A DNA stretch of 64,000 bases from Paracoccus fistulariae (GTDB lineage Bacteria > Pseudomonadota > Alphaproteobacteria > Rhodobacterales > Rhodobacteraceae): assembly GCF_028553785.1 (NCBI RefSeq), contig NZ_CP067136.1:3284501-3348500 (forward strand), written 5' to 3'. A model generated the notes under the pieces. The model saw only the letters and a program-made list of their open reading frames with translations. It did no database searches and was not told where the DNA came from. The first letter of the stretch is position 1; each line of letters opens with the position of its first letter. The position numbers were made by a program, and so were the translations under genes. Below are positions 25,750-34,375 of the stretch, piece by piece.

Positions 25750-27018
25750 ATGACCACGCTGACCGATCGCAAGAACGCCGCCATTTCGCGCGGCGTTGGC
25801 ATGACCACCCAGATCTATGCCGACCGCGCTGAAAACGCGGAAATCTGGGACAAAGAGGGCAACCGCTATATCGATTTCGCCGCCGGAATCGCGGTCGTGA
25901 ATACCGGGCACCGCCACCCTCGAATCATCGAGGCGGTGAAGGCGCAGTTGGACCGTTTCACCCATACCTGCCATCAGGTCGTGCCCTATGAAAACTATGT
26001 CCAACTGGCCGAGCGTCTGAACAATCTGGTTCCGGGCGATTTCCCGAAAAAGACGATCTTTGCCACCACCGGCGCCGAGGCGGTGGAAAACGCGGTCAAG
26101 ATCGCGCGCTATTACACCGGCCGTCCGGGCATTGTCAGCTTTGCGGGCGGTTTCCACGGCCGCACCTTCATGGGCATGTCGCTGACCGGCAAGGTGCAGC
26201 CCTACAAGGCTGGTTTCGGCGCGATGATGCCCGATGTCTGGCACCTGCCTTTCCCCAACCCGCTGCATGGCGTCTCGGTCGAGGATGCGCTGAAAGCGCT
26301 GGAACGGCTGTTCAAATCGGATCTGGAGCCAGAGCGCGTCGCCGCCATCATCGTCGAGCCGGTGCAGGGCGAGGGCGGGTTCTACGAGGTTCCGGCAGGC
26401 TTCATGGAAAAGCTGCGCGGCCTGTGCGACAAGCATGGCATGCTGCTGATCGCGGATGAGGTGCAGACCGGTTTCGCCCGCACGGGCAAGCTGTTTGCGA
26501 TGGAACATCACGGCGTTGCCCCCGATCTGACCACCATGGCCAAGGGTCTGGGCGGCGGCCTGCCGATCAGCGCCGTGACCGGCCGGGCCGAGGTGATGGA
26601 CGCCCCCAATCCCGGCGGTCTGGGGGGCACCTATGCGGGCAATCCGCTGGCGGTCGCGGCGGCCAATGCGGTTCTGGACGTCATCGAGGATGAGGACCTG
26701 TGCGATCGCGCGACCCGCCTTGGCCAGCGCCTGAAACAGCGTCTGGCCGGAACCCGCGAACAGGTGCCGGAGATCGTCGATATCCGCGGCCCGGGCTTCA
26801 TGAACGCGGTCGAGTTCAATATCGCCGATACCGCCACGCCCAATCCCGAATTCGCCAATCGCGTCCGGGAAGAGGCGCTGAAGCGCGGCCTGATCCTGCT
26901 GACCTGCGGCGTTTACGGCAATGTCATTCGCTTCCTTGCCCCGATCACGATCCCGGATGCCGTCTTCGAAGAGGCGCTGGATATTCTGGACGAAAGCCTG
27001 CTGGCGGCGCGCAGCTAA
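25750..27018 (+). CDS. gabT: 4-aminobutyrate--2-oxoglutarate aminotransferase (intact copy)
   Basis: A 422-residue class III aminotransferase that converts GABA and 2-oxoglutarate to succinate semialdehyde and glutamate. The PLP lysine is K265 in TTMAKGLGGG; other landmarks are TTGAEAVENAVKIAR and LLIADEVQTGFARTG. ATG 25750 has GGAG eight bases upstream. It is very similar along its length to the broken gabT at 5.7-7.0 kb but stands alone, without gabD. It can probably cover the lost function of the other copy if expressed. Confidence 0.95.
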   Translation: MTTLTDRKNAAISRGVGMTTQIYADRAENAEIWDKEGNRYIDFAAGIAVVNTGHRHPRIIEAVKAQLDRFTHTCHQVVPYENYVQLAERLNNLVPGDFPKKTIFATTGAEAVENAVKIARYYTGRPGIVSFAGGFHGRTFMGMSLTGKVQPYKAGFGAMMPDVWHLPFPNPLHGVSVEDALKALERLFKSDLEPERVAAIIVEPVQGEGGFYEVPAGFMEKLRGLCDKHGMLLIADEVQTGFARTGKLFAMEHHGVAPDLTTMAKGLGGGLPISAVTGRAEVMDAPNPGGLGGTYAGNPLAVAAANAVLDVIEDEDLCDRATRLGQRLKQRLAGTREQVPEIVDIRGPGFMNAVEFNIADTATPNPEFANRVREEALKRGLILLTCGVYGNVIRFLAPITIPDAVFEEALDILDESLLAARS

Positions 27019-27662
27019 AAACCAGACCGTCGGTGCCGGTCAGTCGCTCGGCACCGACCCGACCTCAAGACCGGCCCGACCTCCAGCCCGATCCGCGTCA
27101 AGGCGTCGGACATGCGCCTGACAGCAGGCGGGCCGATGCGCGCGTGGCACGGGGTCCGCGCGCAGACCTGCCACCAGCGTCAGATCCGGGGGCAGATGCT
27201 GGTGGGCCACAAACCAGCGGAAACCTGCGCTGTCCGGCTTGCCGCCCAGTGTCTTCAGCCGCGCGAAGGAATCACTGTCGGGCACGTGCACCGGGTGCAG
27301 TGTCACATTGCCCAGGGACGAGCAGAAAGCCGCAAGCGCCGCGACCTGTCGGGGCGGTGACGCCTGCTCTCACAGCCAGAGGATGATGTCGTCGCGGGGA
27401 TGCGTGTCGGACAAGGACTGGATCATGACCTGAACCGGGTCCAGATTCCGCCCCGCAAACGAGGTCATCACATCCAGCCGGGTCGGCGCGCGGTTCTGAT
27501 ATTTGCGGCGCTGATCATGCTGCACCCCACTGGCCCAGGTGCCGGACAGTGCCCGATAGGAATGGTGCAGGGCAGGCATGAAACGGCTTGATGACATCTT
27601 TGCAGAAAGGTGAAAAAGACCCTGTTCCACTGACGTTGTGGCGCACAGGCACCTTGGGGCAA
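27019..27662. other. 644-bp region without an intact gene
   Basis: Between gabT and soxR no intact coding sequence is convincing on either strand. The middle (about 27165-27480, left strand) holds a decayed glycosyltransferase remnant. The rest, including 27481-27662, shows only short frames with no recognisable protein similarity and no clear repeats. Confidence 0.6.
27165..27480 (-). pseudogene. remnant of a family-8-type glycosyltransferase
   Basis: Read leftward, the frame gives LDVMTSFAGRNLDPVQVMIQ, then SLSDTHPRDDIILWL, a TGA at 27370-27372, and in the same frame NVTLHPVHVPDSDSFARLK followed by GFRWFVAHQHLPPDLTLV. This resembles the start of LPS-type GT8 glycosyltransferases (VVTSFxxxxLxPxxVMLxSL and AHxxLPxDxxR). 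The following residues, where a DxD motif should appear, no longer match, so the gene is also frameshifted or truncated after about 27165. Assignment is from pattern memory; a profile search could overturn it. Confidence 0.5.
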
Positions 27663-28139
27663 TCAACGATCAGCACCCGGTTCCAGCCCCGCAGCACCCG
27701 GCCCCTCTGCCGCTGCTTCGTCGCCGGGGTTGAACATCTGGCATAACTCATGCGACAGACAGCCGCAGCGGATGCAGCCGCCCAGCCTGTCGCGCACCAG
27801 TTCCAGCGTCCTGATACGTCGGTCCAGATCGTCGCGCCATGTTTCGGATATGCGCTGCCATTCCTGCTGGTCCAGTGCTGTGCCCGTCAGGGCAGGGCGC
27901 AGGGCCTGACGAATTTCGGTCAGCGGAATTCCTGCGCGCTGGCCCGCCTTGATGATCGCCAGAACGCGCAGGCTGGCACGGGAATAACGCCGGTGATTGG
28001 CGGCATTTCGGGTGGAATGCAACAATCCCTGGCGCTCATAAAAGTGGATGGCAGAGACGGCGATGCCGCTGCGTCGGGACAATGCGCCGACGGAGATTGT
28101 TGGGGGCGAGGACGGAATGGGACTGTTCTTGCAGGACAT
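27663..28139 (-). CDS. soxR: redox-sensitive transcriptional activator SoxR
   Basis: A 158-residue MerR-family regulator. The N-terminal winged helix begins SVGALSRRSGIAVSAIHFYE with the MerR-type NHRRYSRASLRVLAIIKAGQ wing, and the [2Fe-2S] cluster cysteines are C122, C125, C127 and C133 in CIRCGCLSHELC (CX2CXCX5C). SoxR is activated by redox-cycling drugs or superoxide. ATG 28139 has AAGGTG upstream; an alternative ATG is at 28160. It is divergent from a flavin reductase gene, with a SoxR box between them that overlaps its own start region. No soxS gene is nearby, which fits non-enteric regulons where SoxR acts directly. Confidence 0.96.
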   Translation of the reverse strand: MSCKNSPIPSSPPTISVGALSRRSGIAVSAIHFYERQGLLHSTRNAANHRRYSRASLRVLAIIKAGQRAGIPLTEIRQALRPALTGTALDQQEWQRISETWRDDLDRRIRTLELVRDRLGGCIRCGCLSHELCQMFNPGDEAAAEGPGAAGLEPGADR

Positions 28140-28146
28140 TTTCACC

Positions 28147-28177
28147 TTGTCCTCAACCATGGTTAAGGTCTTAGGGT
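28147..28177 (+). promoter_or_regulatory. SoxR-box promoter with 19-bp spacer
   Basis: The element CCTCAACCATGGTTAAGG (28151-28168) is a near-perfect 18-bp palindrome with the same outer arms as the E. coli soxS SoxR box. It sits between a -35-like TTGTCC (28147-28152) and a -10-like TAGGGT (28172-28177), a spacing of 19 bp. Over-long 19-bp spacers are the hallmark of MerR-family activated promoters. It reads toward the flavin reductase gene at 28212 and overlaps the 5' end of soxR on the other strand. Confidence 0.8.
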
Positions 28178-28211
28178 CGCAGGCCGGGCAGGAATTGGCA
28201 AGGAGCAGGCA

Positions 28212-28793
28212 ATGGCAGAGGGCAACCGCATCGGGGTGGTCCTCGGTTCGATCCGCAAGGGACGGATCAATGACCGTGTTGCCGCGTGGACGGTTGCGCA
28301 ATTGCAGGCGCATGGCTTCGAGGTCGATGTGATCGACCCCGCCGACCCCGACCTGCTGCCGGTTCAGATCAATGACGATGCGGCCATTTCACGGCTGCGC
28401 GCACGGATGGAGCCGCTGGCAGGCCATGTCATCGTCACACCGGAATATAACCATGCCGAGCCGGGATGGCTGAAAACGCTGATCGACGCGGTGACAGCGG
28501 AATGGTGGACGCGGCCGGTGGGGATCGTCAGCTATGGCGGCGTCTCGGGCGGGTTGCGGGCGACCGAATCCCTGCGTGTCGTCTTTGGCGAATTGCATGC
28601 GGTGGTGATGCGCGACACGATCAGCTTCTATTCGCCCTGGCGCAAGATGGATGAGCAGGGGAATATCCTTGATCCGGACGAAGCCATCGCCGCGCAGACC
28701 GCGATGGAGGTTTTTTCCCACCGCCTGCATTGGTGGGTGGATGCGCTTGCCGAAGCGCGCCTCGCGCGTCCCTATACGCCGGTGGCACGATGA
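28212..28793 (+). CDS. NADPH-dependent FMN reductase family protein
   Basis: A 193-residue flavodoxin-fold oxidoreductase: IGVVLGSIRKGRINDRVAAW binds the FMN phosphate, VIVTPEYNHAEPGWLKTLID is the conserved flavin-ring loop, and SYGGVSGGLRATESLR follows. Such enzymes reduce free flavins, quinones or drugs. It is the first gene after the SoxR-box promoter, and its stop overlaps the start of an MFS transporter (ATGA). A role in protection from redox-active compounds is a reasonable inference. Confidence 0.93.
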   Translation: MAEGNRIGVVLGSIRKGRINDRVAAWTVAQLQAHGFEVDVIDPADPDLLPVQINDDAAISRLRARMEPLAGHVIVTPEYNHAEPGWLKTLIDAVTAEWWTRPVGIVSYGGVSGGLRATESLRVVFGELHAVVMRDTISFYSPWRKMDEQGNILDPDEAIAAQTAMEVFSHRLHWWVDALAEARLARPYTPVAR

Positions 28794-29995
28794 GATCGGA
28801 TCGATTGCTGCGCGATCCACGTGCCTGGGGGTTGATGCTGGCCGCGACGCTGACAATCATGTCGAATTCGACCATCACACCGGCGCTTCCGGGGCTTCAG
28901 GCACGGTTTGCCGATGATCCCAATGCCGAGGTGCTGACCCGGTTGCTGATCACCGCGCCATCGCTGGTGGTGGCGATCATCGCGCCTTTCGCGGGGGCTT
29001 TGACCGACAGGTTGGGGCGCAGGTTGCCGCTGTTTCTGGGGCTTCTGATCTATGCGCTGGCGGGCACGGCTGGGCTGTATCTGAACGGGCTGCCCGCCAT
29101 CCTTGCCAGCCGGTTGATCCTTGGCCTTGGCGTGGCCTTCGTGATGACCGCGCAGGCCGCGCTGATCGGCGATTATTTCCAGGGCGCGGCGCGCGGGCGC
29201 CTGATGGGCTATCAGATCGCGGCGACGAATATCGGTGGCCTGATATTCGTGACGGTCGCGGGCTATCTGGCGGGGCTGGACCCGCGCTGGCCCTTTGCCA
29301 TCTACGGGCTGGCGATCATCATGTTTCCGTTCCTGTGGCGGATGCTGCCAGAGCCGATCCTTGCACCCGGTCAGACCGATCTGGCCAATCCCGCCGCCCT
29401 GCAGGCGGAGCCGGGCTGGCAGGCCACCGTGGCGATCATGTCGGCTGCCGCCGCGCTGACCTTCGTGATCTTCTATGCCGTGCCGACGCAGCTTCCCTAT
29501 CATCTGCGCGGACTTGGCATCACCGATCCGCAAAAGGCAGGCGTGGCCATGGCCTCGATGATGTTCGCCGCGGCGCTGACCTCGGTCGTGTCGGGCTGGA
29601 TCCGGCCGTGGCTTGGGCGTATCGGCACGCCGGTCACGGGCTATCTTCTGATGGCAGCGGGCTTTGCCACCGTGGCTGCGGGCCGGTCGCTGGGCCTTGA
29701 GATGGTCGGAATGGCGCTGATCGGCGGCGGCATAGGGATGTGCATGCCGACCTTTATCACCACGGCGCTGAACGTCACCCCCGCCCACCGCCGAGGCCTG
29801 GTTTCGGGTCTGGTGACCTCGGCGATTTTTCTGGGACAGTTCATTTCGCCTCTGGCAAGCCAGCCCCTTGTCACCCATCTGGGATATTCCGGCGCGTTCC
29901 ATGTCGGCGCGGCAGGCTATGTCACCTTGGCGGTTCTGCTGGTGCTGGTCCTGAAACGGAAACCCCGGCAACAACAGCCAGCCAGCGCGTCCTGA
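28790..29995 (+). CDS. MFS transporter, probable drug efflux
   Basis: A 401-residue, 12-helix major facilitator. The loop 2-3 signature is GALTDRLGRRLPLFLGLLIY at about residues 67-86, and the helix-1 segment SNSTITPALPGLQARF resembles multidrug exporters. Its ATG overlaps the stop of the flavin reductase, so both are under the SoxR-box promoter; MFS pumps are typical SoxR targets outside enteric bacteria. The substrate is unknown but likely a redox-active small molecule. Confidence 0.92.
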   Translation: MRSDRLLRDPRAWGLMLAATLTIMSNSTITPALPGLQARFADDPNAEVLTRLLITAPSLVVAIIAPFAGALTDRLGRRLPLFLGLLIYALAGTAGLYLNGLPAILASRLILGLGVAFVMTAQAALIGDYFQGAARGRLMGYQIAATNIGGLIFVTVAGYLAGLDPRWPFAIYGLAIIMFPFLWRMLPEPILAPGQTDLANPAALQAEPGWQATVAIMSAAAALTFVIFYAVPTQLPYHLRGLGITDPQKAGVAMASMMFAAALTSVVSGWIRPWLGRIGTPVTGYLLMAAGFATVAAGRSLGLEMVGMALIGGGIGMCMPTFITTALNVTPAHRRGLVSGLVTSAIFLGQFISPLASQPLVTHLGYSGAFHVGAAGYVTLAVLLVLVLKRKPRQQQPASAS

Positions 29996-30021
29996 TCGCG
30001 CGACAAGCAAAGGAGCCCGGC

Positions 30022-30963
30022 ATGACCGGTATCATCGAAATCGACCACCTGTCGAAGGAATATGACAGCGGCACCAAGGCGCTGAGCGATGTGTCGCTGT
30101 CGATCAATGAGGGTGAGATCATCGCCCTGCTTGGCCCGAATGGCGCGGGCAAGACGACGCTGATCTCGACCATCTGCGGGCTGGTTGTGCCGACCGGCGG
30201 CACGGTGCGCGTCGGCGGTCACGATATCCGCACGGATTGGCGCGCCGCGCGCAAGCTGATCGGGCTGGTGCCGCAAGAGATCATGCTGGAACCCTTCGAG
30301 ACGGTGATGAACAGCGTCCGCTTTACCCGCGGGCTTTACGGTCAGGCGCCGGATGATGCCTATATCGAAGAGGTGCTGCGCAGCCTGTCGTTGTGGGACA
30401 AGCGCGAGGCCGCCACCAAAGAGCTGTCGGGCGGGATGAAGCGTCGCGTGATGATCGCCAAGGCGCTGTCGCATCGGCCCAAGATCCTGTTTCTGGACGA
30501 GCCGACGGCGGGCGTCGACGTGGCCCTGCGTCGCGGCATGTGGCAGGTGGTCGAACAGCTGCGCCGCGACGGCGTGACCATCATCCTGACGACTCATTAC
30601 CTGGAAGAGGCTGAAGAGATGGCCGACCGCGTCGGCGTCATCAACAAGGGGCAGCTTCTGCTGGTCAAGCCCACGGCCGAGCTGATGGGCGAGTTTGGCA
30701 AGAAGACCCTGACCATCGAACTGGATCAGCCGCTGACGGCCATCCCTCAGGACGCCTCGGACCGGAACCTGCGGCTGTCCGATGACGGTCGCGCGCTGAT
30801 CTATGACTATGACACGCGGGCGGAACGCACCGGGATCGCCCGTCTGCTGGGCGATCTGGCGGCGCAGGGGATTTCCGTGCGCGATGTCTCGACCCAACAA
30901 TCCAATCTGGAAGAAGTATTCATGACGCTGGTATCCGAACCGCGTCAGGAGGCAGAGGCATGA
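30022..30963 (+). CDS. ABC transporter ATP-binding protein (ABC-2 / DrrA-NodI type)
   Basis: A 313-residue ATPase. Walker A is ALLGPNGAGKTTLIS (about 37-51), the signature is KELSGGMKRRVMIAKALSH, and Walker B is ILFLDEPTAGVD. The C-terminal 80 residues form the extension seen in exporters of drugs or polysaccharide. An AAGGAG site precedes the ATG. It lies 26 bp after the MFS gene, so read-through from the SoxR-controlled promoter is possible. Its stop overlaps the permease start (ATGA). Confidence 0.93.
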   Translation: MTGIIEIDHLSKEYDSGTKALSDVSLSINEGEIIALLGPNGAGKTTLISTICGLVVPTGGTVRVGGHDIRTDWRAARKLIGLVPQEIMLEPFETVMNSVRFTRGLYGQAPDDAYIEEVLRSLSLWDKREAATKELSGGMKRRVMIAKALSHRPKILFLDEPTAGVDVALRRGMWQVVEQLRRDGVTIILTTHYLEEAEEMADRVGVINKGQLLLVKPTAELMGEFGKKTLTIELDQPLTAIPQDASDRNLRLSDDGRALIYDYDTRAERTGIARLLGDLAAQGISVRDVSTQQSNLEEVFMTLVSEPRQEAEA

Positions 30964-31730
30964 GCACCCTGAACTGGCCCGGCATCCGGGCGATCTTTCA
31001 CCACGAGATGTCGCGCTTCTTCCGCACGATCATGCAATCCCTGCTGTCGCCGGTGATCTCGACCGTGCTGTATTTCGTGGTCTTTGGCGCGGCCATCGGC
31101 GGGCGGATCCAGTCGGTGGATGGCGTCCCCTATGGCGCCTTCATCGTGCCCGGCCTGATGATGCTGACGGTGCTGCAGCAATCGGTCAGCAATGCCAGCT
31201 TCGGGATCTATTTCCCGAAATTCAGCGGCACGATCTTTGAATATCTGGTCTCGCCCGTGGGCTGGATCGAGGTGACGATGGGCTTTGTCGGCGCCGCCGC
31301 CACCAAGGCGATCCTGATCGCGCTGGTGATCCTGCTGACCAGCTTCTACTTCGTCGGCGTCCATATCCTGCATCCGTTCTGGATGCTCGCCTTTCTGTTC
31401 CTGACCTCGCTGGGCTTTTCGCTGCTGGGCTTCATCATCGGGCTGTGGGCGAAATCCTTCGAGCAGTTGCAGATCGTACCGATGATGGTGATTACGCCGC
31501 TGGTCTTTCTGGGCGGCGCCTTCTATTCGGCCAGCATGCTGCCGCCCTTCTGGGAAGCGGTGGCAAAGCTGAACCCGGTGCTTTACCTGGTTTCGGGCTT
31601 TCGCTGGGCGTTTTTCGGGCTGGCCGATGTGCCGGTGGGCGTGTCGCTGATCGCGGTCTGCGTGATGATCGCGGTCTGCATGGCGATCATCCGCTGGATC
31701 TTCGCAACCGGTTGGCGCCTGCGCGAATGA
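30960..31730 (+). CDS. ABC-2 type transporter permease
   Basis: A 256-residue membrane protein with six predicted helices. VPYGAFIVPGLMMLTVLQQS (about 59-78) and QIVPMMVITPLVFLGGAFYS (about 173-192) are ABC-2 permease landmarks, as in NodJ and DrrB. It pairs with the ATPase whose gene it overlaps by 4 bp to form an exporter. Cargo unknown. Confidence 0.93.
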   Translation: MSTLNWPGIRAIFHHEMSRFFRTIMQSLLSPVISTVLYFVVFGAAIGGRIQSVDGVPYGAFIVPGLMMLTVLQQSVSNASFGIYFPKFSGTIFEYLVSPVGWIEVTMGFVGAAATKAILIALVILLTSFYFVGVHILHPFWMLAFLFLTSLGFSLLGFIIGLWAKSFEQLQIVPMMVITPLVFLGGAFYSASMLPPFWEAVAKLNPVLYLVSGFRWAFFGLADVPVGVSLIAVCVMIAVCMAIIRWIFATGWRLRE

Positions 31731-31734
31731 CGGG

Positions 31735-32217
31735 TCAATTGCGGCGGCGTCTGGCCGGGATGCTGTCGCAGATCGGCGTTTGCGGATCCAGCCGGACATA
31801 GTCGCGCGCGCTGATCACATTCATCTGCAGCGACCGGTTCCAGCCGCCGAACCAGCGGTCGCGGATGCCGTTGCGGTAATAGCTGCCCATGATCTGATCG
31901 ACATAGGGCGGAATGATCGAGGTATTGGGGATGCGCGGCGCGTGAAAACCGACCCGCGCCCGCGGCCCCAGACAGGCATTGCGCATGGTGATCAGCATGG
32001 TGCAGGCCGACCGGCAATAGCCCCGGATCCGCACGATCTTGCCCGAATTTTCCAGTTTCGAGCGGGTCTGCGTCATCTCGACCACATTGCCGCCGCGATC
32101 ATCGACCACATCGATGAATTGGCCCCGGTCGATGATCCGGGCCTCGGCCGCGCCGCTGATCGCAAGGATCAGGAAAACGGCCAGAACCGGCGTGATATGG
32201 CGTGACATTCTGTTCAT
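31735..32217 (-). CDS. secreted ClpP-like-fold protein of unknown function
   Basis: About 160 residues with a signal peptide (VLAVFLILAISGAAEA). The mature part has IVRIRGYCRSACTMLITMRN and ARVGFHAPR, which together resemble periplasmic ClpP/crotonase-like proteins with a Ser in an SACT motif and a following His. A complete protease triad cannot be confirmed. Alternative start at 32208; 32217 gives a better ribosome site (GAGCGG). It is convergent with the ABC permease gene with only 4 bp between, so terminators overlap coding DNA. Confidence 0.7.
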   Translation of the reverse strand: MNRMSRHITPVLAVFLILAISGAAEARIIDRGQFIDVVDDRGGNVVEMTQTRSKLENSGKIVRIRGYCRSACTMLITMRNACLGPRARVGFHAPRIPNTSIIPPYVDQIMGSYYRNGIRDRWFGGWNRSLQMNVISARDYVRLDPQTPICDSIPARRRRN

Positions 32218-32393
32218 CCGCTCAATCTGCGTGATCGCCCGCACAAGCGAAAGCCACGGCTGCGTGATAAGATGCCGCAGGCACCAATATGTTACACATG
32301 GTTCACTTTCTGCCCCTGGTTGTGCCAAAGTCGAATGCAGCAGTCCTGAGTTTATGAGAACATTTATTGGTGCTAATCAAAGGAGCATCGTAA

Positions 32394-32915
32394 ATGTCAA
32401 ATCGTATTCTCTGGATCGTGATGGGCGTGATCTCCATCATTGCCGGGATCTTCGCGCTGGCCAACCCGTTTTCGGCGTCGCTTGCGGCGGAACAGCTTGC
32501 GGGTTGGGGGTTCCTGATTGTCGGCATCCTTGACCTGATCGCGGCCTTTCGCAGTGACGAGCGTAGCAAGATCTGGGCGATCCTGCTGGGGATTTCGTTC
32601 ATTCTGCTGGGCATCATGCTGATCGCACGGCCCCTGCAGGGCGTTGTGGCGCTGACCGTCGTGGTGGCGACACTGTTCCTGATCTCGGGCGCGTTCAAGG
32701 TTGTCTGGTCCTTCCAGCTTCGCGGCACGGGCGCATTCTGGATGGTGCTGCTCAGCGGTCTGCTGTCGCTGTTGCTGGCCTTCATGATCTTCGCGAACTT
32801 CCCGGCCTCGGCGATCAGCATCCTTGGCATCCTGCTGGCGGTGGAACTGATTTCCAGCGGCGTGTCGATGATCGCGCTGTCCTCGGTCATCGCGGACTCC
32901 TATCGCAGAAACTGA
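32394..32915 (+). CDS. HdeD/DUF308 family membrane protein
   Basis: A 173-residue inner-membrane protein with six hydrophobic segments in three similar pairs, typical of the HdeD family: LWIVMGVISIIAGIFALANP, AEQLAGWGFLIVGILDLIAAF, and a repeated version further on. HdeD contributes to acid resistance in E. coli; in alphaproteobacteria the role is unknown. AAAGGAG precedes the ATG. A monocistronic gene. Confidence 0.9.
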   Translation: MSNRILWIVMGVISIIAGIFALANPFSASLAAEQLAGWGFLIVGILDLIAAFRSDERSKIWAILLGISFILLGIMLIARPLQGVVALTVVVATLFLISGAFKVVWSFQLRGTGAFWMVLLSGLLSLLLAFMIFANFPASAISILGILLAVELISSGVSMIALSSVIADSYRRN

Positions 32916-32927
32916 CGCAGCAGATGT

Positions 32928-32951
32928 GACGGGCGGCAGTCGTCGCCCGTC
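32928..32951. terminator. possible terminator hairpin after the HdeD-like gene
   Basis: An 8-bp perfect stem (GACGGGCG and complement) with an 8-base loop, 12 bp after the stop codon. It lacks a following T run, so termination is only possible, not shown. Confidence 0.35.
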
Positions 32952-33010
32952 TGGCCAGCCATACAAGGCTTCCCTTGCTTTTGCGCAGGGCTGAACCTAG
33001 TTACGCCAGC

Positions 33011-34375
33011 ATGTCATTGAACCCGCCCATCATCCGCCCCGATCTTGCCCGCGCCACGATCCCCGAGGAACGCCGCGCCGGACAGCCCACCATTGGCATG
33101 GTCAGCCTTGGCTGTCCCAAGGCGCTGGTCGACAGCGAACGGATCCTGACCCGCCTGCGGGCCGAGGGCTATGCGATCAGCCCCGATTATGCGGGCGCCG
33201 ATGCGGTGATCGTGAACACCTGCGGCTTTCTGGACAGCGCCAAGGCCGAATCGCTGGACGCGATTGGCGAGGCTTTGGCCGAAAACGGGCGGGTGATCGT
33301 CACAGGCTGTCTGGGGGCCGAGCCGGACTATATCACCGGCGCCCATCCCAAGGTTCTGGCCGTCACCGGCCCGCATCAATATGAATCGGTGCTGGATGCC
33401 GTGCATGGTGCCGTGCCGCCCGCGCCCGATCCCTTTATCGACCTGCTGCCCGCATCCGGCGTCAGCCTGACACCGCGGCATTACAGTTATCTCAAGATTT
33501 CCGAGGGCTGTAATCACAAATGCAAGTTCTGCATCATCCCCGATATGCGCGGGCGTCTGGTCAGCCGACCGGCCCATGCCGTGATGCGAGAGGCCGAAAA
33601 GCTGGTCGAGGCCGGGGTCAAGGAGTTGCTGGTCATCAGTCAGGACACCTCGGCCTATGGTGTCGATCGCAAATTCGCCGAAGAGCGTGGCCACCGCGCC
33701 CATATCACCGATCTGGCCCGCGATCTGGGCGGACTTGGGGCGTGGCTGCGGCTACATTACGTCTATCCCTATCCGCATGTGCGCGACCTGATCCCGCTGA
33801 TGGCCGAGGGGCTGGTGCTGCCCTATCTGGACATCCCCTTCCAGCATGCCCATCCCGATACGCTGAAGCGCATGGCACGCCCCGCCGCTGCCGCAAAGAC
33901 GCTGGATGAGATCGCCGCCTGGCGCGCGATCTGCCCCGAGATCACGCTGCGCTCGACCTTTATCGTCGGCTATCCGGGCGAAACCGAGGCCGAGTTCCAG
34001 ACCCTGCTGGACTGGCTGGACGAGGCGCAACTGGATCGTGTCGGGGCGTTCCAATATGAAAATGTCGCGGGTGCCCGCGCCAATGATCTGCCCGATCACG
34101 TCCCGGCCGAGGTGAAGCAGGACCGCTTCGACCGCTTCATGGAAAAGGCGCAGGCGATTTCCGAGGCCAAGCTGGCCGCCAAGGTCGGTCAGCGGATCGA
34201 GGTGATCGTGGATGAGGTCGATGCCGAAGGCGCGACCTGCCGCACCAAGGCCGATGCTCCGGAAATCGATGGCAACCTGTTCATCGACGAAGGTTTTCAG
34301 GATCTGAAACCCGGCGATATCGTCAGCGTGACCGTGGATGAGGCGGGCGAATATGATCTGTGGGGCCGTCTTTGA
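33011..34375 (+). CDS. rimO: ribosomal protein uS12 methylthiotransferase RimO
   Basis: A 454-residue radical-SAM methylthiotransferase that modifies Asp of ribosomal protein S12. The N-terminal UPF0004 domain supplies cluster cysteines C35 ([12 protein letters not shown]), C71 (VNTCGF) and C100 (TGCLGAE), the radical SAM cluster is C167, C171 and C174 (GCNHKCKFC), and a TRAM domain covers about the last 65 residues. The start at 33011 gives the normal length; a longer frame upstream has no ribosome site. Its TGA overlaps the start of the sulfotransferase gene. Confidence 0.96.
   Translation: MSLNPPIIRPDLARATIPEERRAGQPTIGMVSLGCPKALVDSERILTRLRAEGYAISPDYAGADAVIVNTCGFLDSAKAESLDAIGEALAENGRVIVTGCLGAEPDYITGAHPKVLAVTGPHQYESVLDAVHGAVPPAPDPFIDLLPASGVSLTPRHYSYLKISEGCNHKCKFCIIPDMRGRLVSRPAHAVMREAEKLVEAGVKELLVISQDTSAYGVDRKFAEERGHRAHITDLARDLGGLGAWLRLHYVYPYPHVRDLIPLMAEGLVLPYLDIPFQHAHPDTLKRMARPAAAAKTLDEIAAWRAICPEITLRSTFIVGYPGETEAEFQTLLDWLDEAQLDRVGAFQYENVAGARANDLPDHVPAEVKQDRFDRFMEKAQAISEAKLAAKVGQRIEVIVDEVDAEGATCRTKADAPEIDGNLFIDEGFQDLKPGDIVSVTVDEAGEYDLWGRL

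Noticed and set aside
25597-26511. Long upstream extension of the META lipoprotein frame
   Set aside because: It runs antisense through gabT; the lipoprotein signal sequence and ribosome site fix the start at 25596.
27481-27662. Small coding frames between the glycosyltransferase remnant and soxR
   Set aside because: Short, overlapping frames in several phases without conserved pattern or ribosome sites.
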